From assembly GCA_016715795.1 (NCBI GenBank), contig JADJXP010000001.1, positions 186,001-250,000 of the forward strand: a stretch of 64,000 bases of DNA, written 5' to 3'. Positions 58,731 through 64,000 of the stretch are shown in pieces (within the stretch, counting starts at the first letter, position 1; each line of letters starts with the position of its first letter). The DNA is from Chloracidobacterium sp. GTDB taxonomy: Bacteria; Acidobacteriota; Blastocatellia; Pyrinomonadales; Pyrinomonadaceae. The notes under the pieces are model-generated. The model ran no database searches. It saw only the letters and a list, made by a program, of their open reading frames with translations, and had not been told where the DNA came from. The position numbers and the translations under genes are program-made.

Positions 58731-59696
58731 ATGAAGCGTTCTATCGGTTTATTCGCCATTTTGCTCTCGCTCGCGGTAGCTGCGGCCGCCCAGCAACCGT
58801 CGCCGACGCCGCCGGGTGACGATACAGGAGCGACCAAGGTCTTTGAGGTCCGTCTGCCTGTGACCGTAACGGACAAGAAACAGTTGATAACGGGCCTGGG
58901 TCGTAGCGACTTTCTTGTTTTTGAGGACGGCCAGCCTCAGGAGGTCACATTCTTCTCGGACGAAAAGACCAATCCACCCGTTTACGTCGGCGTCCTGATG
59001 GACACCTCTCCATCGACCGCCGGCAAGCTTGGATTCTCAAAGGAAGCCGCGGCAAACTTTCTATACTCGGTCGTCCGCCTTCGCAAAGACAAGGCCGCGT
59101 TCATGACCTTTGACCACGAGATCAACCTCGTCCAGGACTTTACCGATAAGCTTGATCTGCTGCAGCGGGCTGTCGACAAGGTCAAGAAGACCGGCTCGCA
59201 AACGGCCCTCTACGATGCTGTTTGGCAGTTTGCTGATGAGAAGCTCCGGAATGTTCCGGGCCGACGCGTGATCGTCGTGATCACTGACGGAGATGACACA
59301 TTCAGCCGAGCCGACCTGAAGGATGCGATCGACCTTGCCCAACGGACTGAAACGACGATCTTTGGCATCTCCACCAAGGCCGGTTTTCTCGGCACTGTTC
59401 CCGGCGTTGATGCCGGCACGGTAAAGGACCGCGGCGACCGAACGCTCACGGAACTTTGCGAGCAGACAGGCGGAGAAGCCTTTTTTACCGGTGACATGCT
59501 CGCCCTCGAAAAAGCATTCAAGAAGATCTCTGACGAGCTTCGGACACAGTATCTGATCACGTACAAACCGGGTGACCAGAGCTATGACGGACGCACAAGA
59601 AAAATTGAGGTCCGTCTCGCCGACAAAGACAAGGCCGGCAAGTATAAGTTACGAACCAAAACGAGTTACCGGGCCATTCGCGACAGTCTGAAGTAG
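58731..59696 (+). CDS. Secreted VWFA-domain protein of acidobacterial type, copy 1
   Basis: A 321-residue protein with a signal peptide (MKRSIGLFAILLSLAVAAAA), a Pro/Thr-rich spacer and a VWA domain. The MIDAS motif DxSxS is present in VLMDTSPSTAGKL. Before it is the DFLVFEDGQPQEVTFFS segment typical of the acidobacterial VWFA family (TIGR03436-like). Likely a secreted protein-protein interaction module. The ATG at 58731 is chosen because the signal peptide begins there. Confidence 0.88.
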   Translation: MKRSIGLFAILLSLAVAAAAQQPSPTPPGDDTGATKVFEVRLPVTVTDKKQLITGLGRSDFLVFEDGQPQEVTFFSDEKTNPPVYVGVLMDTSPSTAGKLGFSKEAAANFLYSVVRLRKDKAAFMTFDHEINLVQDFTDKLDLLQRAVDKVKKTGSQTALYDAVWQFADEKLRNVPGRRVIVVITDGDDTFSRADLKDAIDLAQRTETTIFGISTKAGFLGTVPGVDAGTVKDRGDRTLTELCEQTGGEAFFTGDMLALEKAFKKISDELRTQYLITYKPGDQSYDGRTRKIEVRLADKDKAGKYKLRTKTSYRAIRDSLK

Positions 59697-59704
59697 ATTT
59701 TGCC

Positions 59705-60787
59705 ATGCGTTTTTGGATTCAAGCCGCAATTTTTGGTCTTGTCGTGATAATAACGGCCGTCGGCTTTTTGCCGGTAGCCGATGCAAGACGCTCACAGCTA
59801 GACGTGCCGATAAACTGGGCAACTTCGCCCTCGCCGACGCCGCCTCCGATCGACGATGACGAGGTCATTAAGATCGATGCCGAGGTTGTGAATGTACTGT
59901 TCACCGCACAGGACAATAATAGGCGATTATTGACAACACTCAGGCAGGAAGATGTCAGGTTGCTAGAGAATGACCAACCTCAGGAGATCACCACGTTCTC
60001 GCGTCAGGTTGACTTGCCGTTAAGCCTCGCGATCCTGATCGACGTTAGCGCATCGCAGGAGCGCACGCTGCCGGAGGAAAAGGCTGCCGCGATCTCGTTT
60101 CTCGAGACCGTGATCCGGCCGTCGAAGGATGAGGTCTGCGTGATCTCATTTACCGGCGACGCAACGCTCGAGCAGGGCATGACGAATAACCTCGCCCGAC
60201 TTCGCCGATCGATCGACAGTGTCCGGTTTGTTCCGCCATCAGGATATATTGGCGGCGGCGTCCTGGCTGGCGGCACGCCACCTATCTCGGGTGATAATCA
60301 AATGGCGCAGGGGTCTACGGCGATCTGGGATGCGATCTGGGTAACTTCTGATGAGATACTGGGGCCCGCACCGGAACGCACGCGGCGCGCGATCATTCTT
60401 CTCTCTGACGGAGTCAATACTTACGGAAAGAAGAAACTGGACGATGCGGTGCAGGCCGCCCTTCGATCCGAGGCGACGATATATTCAGTCGGTATCGGTG
60501 ATGATTTCTATAGCGGCGTAGATAAGGGCACTCTGCGGAAGATCTCAGAGCGAACCGGCGGCCGAGCCTACTTTCCCCGTGATGAGCGTGAGCTCAGGGA
60601 TGCCTTCCGGCAGATCCAGGATGAAATGCGGTCGCAGTATCTCATAGCCTACGAACCCTCAAATCAGCAGCGTGACGGTTCATATCGCCGTATTCAGGTT
60701 CAGATCGCGAATCCTCAGCTGGTGAAGGAGAAGGTAAAGCTCACCCATCGACAAGGCTATTTTGCGCAAACGGCAACAAAGAAATAG
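59705..60787 (+). CDS. Secreted VWFA-domain protein of acidobacterial type, copy 2
   Basis: A 360-residue paralogue of the gene before it, 8 bases away. Signal peptide or anchor (AAIFGLVVIITAVGFLPVAD), Pro/Thr spacer (TSPSPTPPPIDDDE), the VRLLENDQPQEITTFSRQ segment and a VWA MIDAS motif in ILIDVSASQERT. C-terminal parts of both copies share RSQYLIAYEPSNQ / RTQYLITYKPGDQ, supporting tandem duplication. Confidence 0.88.
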   Translation: MRFWIQAAIFGLVVIITAVGFLPVADARRSQLDVPINWATSPSPTPPPIDDDEVIKIDAEVVNVLFTAQDNNRRLLTTLRQEDVRLLENDQPQEITTFSRQVDLPLSLAILIDVSASQERTLPEEKAAAISFLETVIRPSKDEVCVISFTGDATLEQGMTNNLARLRRSIDSVRFVPPSGYIGGGVLAGGTPPISGDNQMAQGSTAIWDAIWVTSDEILGPAPERTRRAIILLSDGVNTYGKKKLDDAVQAALRSEATIYSVGIGDDFYSGVDKGTLRKISERTGGRAYFPRDERELRDAFRQIQDEMRSQYLIAYEPSNQQRDGSYRRIQVQIANPQLVKEKVKLTHRQGYFAQTATKK

Positions 60788-60791
60788 ACGC

Positions 60792-61301
60792 TTAGTACCC
60801 ATAGACCTCGAGCTTTCGGAACACACCGTTCTTTAGCTTCACGACATAGATTACGCCGTATTCAGCGTCAGGCAACTGGCGGAAGATCTCCTTTTGGGCG
60901 AATAAATTAGCAAGGAATGGAATCGTATTGCTGTGTCCGGCAATAAGGAAATGGCGGCGTTTGCTGGCGATGATATTCGTTACAAGTTCTACATGTTGGG
61001 CGGGGTCGTAGGTTTGTATCACCTTTTTTCGACGAGCGGCAACCTCCTCGATCGTCCGCCGGGCCCTCGCCGTCGACGTTGCAAACAGCACATATGGCCT
61101 ATACCTTCTCACGGCCGCCTCAAGCCGCACGGCCCTGTCACGTCCCGCCGGTGAAAGGTCAGGATCGGGGTCGTCTGCGATCGTTGTGTCCTTCTCCGCG
61201 TGCCGGACGAGCACGATCGTCTTTGTTTGGCCATGGGCCAACCCGGCCAACAATAGCAGGAGAAGCGAGAAGGCCAGAAAGGCAAATATTTGAGCTTTCA
61301 T
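60792..61301 (-). CDS. Exported histidine-phosphatase-family protein
   Basis: A 169-residue phosphoglycerate-mutase-fold protein. The signal peptide or anchor is MKAQIFAFLAFSLLLLLLAG. The catalytic RHG-type motif appears as VLVRHAEKDTT, and the second conserved histidine as FLIAGHSNTIPFLA. Being exported, it probably acts as an external phosphatase rather than in glycolysis. It is convergent with the VWA pair, 4 bases apart. Confidence 0.86.
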   Translation of the reverse strand: MKAQIFAFLAFSLLLLLLAGLAHGQTKTIVLVRHAEKDTTIADDPDPDLSPAGRDRAVRLEAAVRRYRPYVLFATSTARARRTIEEVAARRKKVIQTYDPAQHVELVTNIIASKRRHFLIAGHSNTIPFLANLFAQKEIFRQLPDAEYGVIYVVKLKNGVFRKLEVYGY

Positions 61302-61402
61302 AAGGCTTTTTGTTGTTGCGAAGCTGGAAGCAAATTTATCAAATTGGCCCGGCTTCTGCTAAACTCGCACAAACCACAAATCGGGACACGGGAGCGATCA
61401 AG

Positions 61403-62815
61403 ATGAGCGAACAGGAAACAGGAAAACTGTCGGGTGACGACTACGAACGCGATATGGCGACTGACCTCGACGACAAGACGCCGGACAAACCACGCGGCAT
61501 GGCCCTCCACACTAAGATCCTTCTTGGCCTCTTGGTGGGCGTCATTGCAGGAGTCTTAGCCAATCAGATATGGGGTGGTTCTCACCCAAACGTGATGTGG
61601 ACAATAGCGAATATCACGCAGCCCATCGGCACGCTCTTTCTTAATCTCCTTTTGATGATCGTTGTTCCGCTGGTGTTCTCGTCGCTTATCGTCGGGATCG
61701 CTGGTATAGGCGACATTCGAAAACTCGGCCGCATTGGCATCAAATCGTTTGCATACTGCCTCATCATTTCTGCGATCTCGGTCGTGATCGGCCTCGGGTT
61801 GGCAAATACTATCCGGCCCGGCGAACGTCTCGCACCCGAAGTCAAGGCACAACTCGAACAGAGATACTCCAGCGACGCGGCGTCGCGTACCGAGGCACAG
61901 AAGAAAGCCGATGAGGCTGCAAAAAGTGATTCGCCGCTGATGCAAGCAGTAAAGACGATCGTACCCAAGAGTGTATTCAACTCGATCGCAGGTGAGAATC
62001 CGAACATGCTGCATATTATGTTCTTTGCACTTATGATCGGAGTGGCGATCACGCTGCTGCCGGCACCGGTATCCTCGCCGTTCGTCGCGGTGATGGATTC
62101 AGTCTTTGCAATAACATCAAAGATCATCGACATCATCATGAAGTTCGCTCCATACGCGGTAGCGTGCTTGATCTTCAGTAATATCGCGGTATTCGGACTT
62201 GAGTTGCTGCGATCGCTCGGGTGGTTCGTAGCGACGGTCCTGCTCGGCCTGGGACTGCACTTTTTTGGTGTCTATTCTCTTTCTGTCTGGTTCCTGTCGC
62301 GGATCAGTCCGATCGAATTCTTCAAGCGCGTCCGCACGGTGATCGTAACTGCGTTCTCAACCTCGTCTTCTAATGCGACACTGCCGACGGCACTGCGAGT
62401 GTCAAACGAGAACCTCGGTGTTCCCAAGGAGATAAATAGCTTTGTTCTCACTGTTGGGGCGACCGCAAACCAGAACGGCACGGCACTCTACGAGGGCGTG
62501 ACAGTGCTCTTCATCGCACAGTTGGCCGGCGTTCCGCTGACGCTCAGCGTGCAACTCATGGTCGTTTATATGGCAATTCTCGGTGGTATCGGAACGGCGG
62601 GCGTTCCGTCGGGCTCGATCCCATTCATCATCGGCATTCTCGCCATGATAGGTATCGACCCGGCCCTGATCGCAATTATCCTCGGCGTGGACAGGATCCT
62701 CGATATGTGCCGCACGACGTTGAACGTAGTTGGCGACATTACGGCCGCAACGTTTGTCGCCAGGAGCGAAGGCCACGAATTACTTCGAACGTCTGAGAGT
62801 GCAGGGATCGGTTAA
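61403..62815 (+). CDS. Dicarboxylate/amino acid:cation symporter (DAACS, GltP/DctA-like)
   Basis: A 470-residue secondary transporter. A ribosome-binding GGGAG precedes the ATG at 61403; an upstream in-frame ATG at 61310 is less likely. Family motifs: SSSNATLPTALRVS (serine-rich re-entrant loop), GATANQNGTALYEGV and the GGIGTAGVPSGSIPF loop. It likely imports glutamate, aspartate or C4-dicarboxylates with Na+ or H+. It has a longer than usual external loop (about 155-200) rich in charged residues (EAQKKADEAAKSDSP). Confidence 0.92.
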   Translation: MSEQETGKLSGDDYERDMATDLDDKTPDKPRGMALHTKILLGLLVGVIAGVLANQIWGGSHPNVMWTIANITQPIGTLFLNLLLMIVVPLVFSSLIVGIAGIGDIRKLGRIGIKSFAYCLIISAISVVIGLGLANTIRPGERLAPEVKAQLEQRYSSDAASRTEAQKKADEAAKSDSPLMQAVKTIVPKSVFNSIAGENPNMLHIMFFALMIGVAITLLPAPVSSPFVAVMDSVFAITSKIIDIIMKFAPYAVACLIFSNIAVFGLELLRSLGWFVATVLLGLGLHFFGVYSLSVWFLSRISPIEFFKRVRTVIVTAFSTSSSNATLPTALRVSNENLGVPKEINSFVLTVGATANQNGTALYEGVTVLFIAQLAGVPLTLSVQLMVVYMAILGGIGTAGVPSGSIPFIIGILAMIGIDPALIAIILGVDRILDMCRTTLNVVGDITAATFVARSEGHELLRTSESAGIG

Positions 62816-62818
62816 GGT

Positions 62819-63550
62819 ATGTTTCCAATTGGTGATGACAATTCTGACCGGAGGATCACGCCAGTCGTCAATTGGGCGATAATTGCGGTCAATGTTCTGG
62901 TCTTTCTTTTGCTGCAGCAACTCGGGAGCAACGACGGATTCTCATACGCGTTCTCGCTTGTTCCGAGGGAGATCACTACCGGTACTGATCTGACGGGTGT
63001 CCAAGTCATTCGTGACTCATTCGGCAACATCGGCCAGGTGACGCATTATGCCACGCCGCTGCCCGTATACTTCAATTTCCTAAGCTCGATGTTCATGCAT
63101 GGCGACATCATGCACATTTTCGGGAACATGATGTTTCTGTTCGTGTTCGGCGACAATCTTGAGGATGTGCTCGGGCACATTCGCTATTTGCTGTTCTATC
63201 TCGTGTGCGGTGTTGGTGCAGCCATTGCGCAGATCGCAATGGACACGAGTTCGATAATACCGATGCTCGGCGCATCAGGGGCTATATCAGGAGTTCTTGG
63301 CGGCTATCTCTTGCTGTTTCCGCGAAACGAGGTTCGAGCGATCGTCTTTAATTTCCTAACAACAATACCAGCCTATGTGGCCCTCGGCGTGTGGATCGTT
63401 TATCAACTTGTCGTCGGATATCTCACACCCGCAGGAACCGGCGGCGTCGCATATGCCGCCCATATCGGCGGATTTGTCGCAGGATTAGCTCTGATCAAGA
63501 TTTTTGCGATCGGCCGGCGGCGAGCATCACTTCCCGGCCAGCAGCCTTGA
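62819..63550 (+). CDS. Rhomboid intramembrane serine protease
   Basis: A 243-residue rhomboid with at least six helices. The catalytic serine is S153 in GASGAISGVLGG and the histidine H215 in YAAHIGGFVAG; the oxyanion part is MHGDIMHIFGNMMFL (H94, H99, N103). It starts 3 bases after the symporter gene, so the two are probably co-transcribed. The end overlaps the convergent serine-hydrolase gene by 24 bases. Confidence 0.93.
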   Translation: MFPIGDDNSDRRITPVVNWAIIAVNVLVFLLLQQLGSNDGFSYAFSLVPREITTGTDLTGVQVIRDSFGNIGQVTHYATPLPVYFNFLSSMFMHGDIMHIFGNMMFLFVFGDNLEDVLGHIRYLLFYLVCGVGAAIAQIAMDTSSIIPMLGASGAISGVLGGYLLLFPRNEVRAIVFNFLTTIPAYVALGVWIVYQLVVGYLTPAGTGGVAYAAHIGGFVAGLALIKIFAIGRRRASLPGQQP

Positions 63551-64000
63551 GATGAATTCGCGGTCGTCGAACCCGCCAAATATACCGAATCTGACAACAA
63601 CCAAATCATGTGACGGAATGATGTAAAGCCGTTGGTTCCCTGCTCCGGCAGCCATATAGACGTCGGGAATCTCGCTTACCTTCTTCATGCCGATATCACC
63701 CGAGATGCCCGGGCGAGAACCGCCCGACGGCCCGATCCCGTCAGCGTTCAGCCAAAAGGTCAACCCGTAGGCGGGATTCGCATTGGAGCCGATCAGGAGT
63801 TCATCGAGTAATTTTGCACTGACGATCTGCTTTCCTTTCCATTTGCCGCGATCCCGAAGCAGCACGCCGAACTTTGCCCATTCGCTCGCCCGCAAGACCA
63901 GGCCCTGCGGCAGCAGCGGTTGATCATCGAACGATCTCCAGTGCGAAACATTCATGCCTATCGGGTCAAGGATACGGCGTTTGAGATATGTCATAACCGT
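63527..64000 (-). CDS. Serine hydrolase (beta-lactamase fold), C-terminal part
   Basis: The last 155 or more residues of a class-C beta-lactamase-like or penicillin-binding-like hydrolase; the reading frame is open to the window edge, so the N-terminus with the SxxK motif is missing. Visible: LDPIGMNVSHWRSFDDQPLL, RASEWAKFGVLLRDRGKW, then AYGLTFWLNADG and AAGAGNQRLYIIPSHDLVVV, the standard C-terminal strands. Substrate cannot be told. Confidence 0.85.
   Translation of the reverse strand, partial: TVMTYLKRRILDPIGMNVSHWRSFDDQPLLPQGLVLRASEWAKFGVLLRDRGKWKGKQIVSAKLLDELLIGSNANPAYGLTFWLNADGIGPSGGSRPGISGDIGMKKVSEIPDVYMAAGAGNQRLYIIPSHDLVVVRFGIFGGFDDREFISRLLAGK

Noticed and set aside
1..64000. tRNA, rRNA or tmRNA genes
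   Set aside because: No cloverleaf or rRNA-like sequence was recognised by eye in the intergenic parts; a covariance-model scan would be needed to be certain.

Overview
The window looks like a chromosomal segment of an Acidobacteriota bacterium, most probably class Blastocatellia. This is an inference from gene content: two tandem VWFA-type secreted proteins of the acidobacterial kind, a set of short 'MKRCPxC...FCLDDG' zinc-ribbon proteins with TolB-like and TPR domains, monomeric isocitrate dehydrogenase, a K+-dependent membrane pyrophosphatase, and moderately GC-rich coding sequence. No rRNA, tRNA or CRISPR array was recognised.

Layout. 1-6.5 kb: a partial secreted protein, monomeric Icd, a 5'-nucleotidase, purE-purK and a FluC/CrcB fluoride channel. 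6.6-14.4 kb: one continuous plus-strand run, often with overlapping ends: fRMsr, TerC, FecR-like protein, CDF metal exporter (apparent ATC start), LarA-like racemase, Ogg2-type DNA glycosylase, a TPR protein with two retropepsin folds, and a PIN protein. 14.4-25.4 kb: a minus-strand island in which four full zinc-ribbon/TolB-like/TPR paralogues, one truncated copy and at least four tiny remnants alternate with toxin-antitoxin or phage-antirepressor-like genes (RhuM remnant, HepT-MntA, ORF6N, MazF with RHH antitoxin, KilA-N). 25.5-38.3 kb: hppA, a secreted beta-helix protein, YjbQ, YdeI-like protein, HerA-like ATPase, amidase, a NamZ-like muramidase, two DUF1508 proteins (one with a histone-H1-like tail) and malQ. 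38.3-39.8 kb: a REP-associated tyrosine transposase (RAYT) with its palindromic repeats. 39.8-41.8 kb: a NotI-like restriction-modification pair. 41.8-47.9 kb: a purine-ring degradation operon (allantoinase, allantoicase, OHCU decarboxylase, HIU hydrolase, urate oxidase, DUF6986 aldolase-like protein). 47.9-54.8 kb: a secreted coiled-coil protein, carA, lepB, a class V aminotransferase, a VapC/FitA-type toxin-antitoxin pair and an ECF sigma factor. 54.8-57.2 kb: a palindrome-rich region with a second HUH transposase and a cluster of small TA-like genes. 57.2-64 kb: phosphomannomutase, two VWA proteins, a histidine phosphatase, a dicarboxylate symporter, a rhomboid protease and a partial serine hydrolase.

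The two strongest candidates for something undescribed are linked. First, the 14.4-25.4 kb island repeats one module, a small regulator or toxin gene followed by a ribbon-TPR gene, often translationally coupled, with clear traces of loss by recombination. Second, the linker between zinc ribbon and membrane helix in these paralogues is built from palindromic repeat DNA read in frame. One of these palindromes (core GCTCTATTTGCGGAAAAG) is the repeat that surrounds the RAYT gene at 38.6 kb, so this repeat family appears to be both non-coding REP sequence and protein-coding linker.
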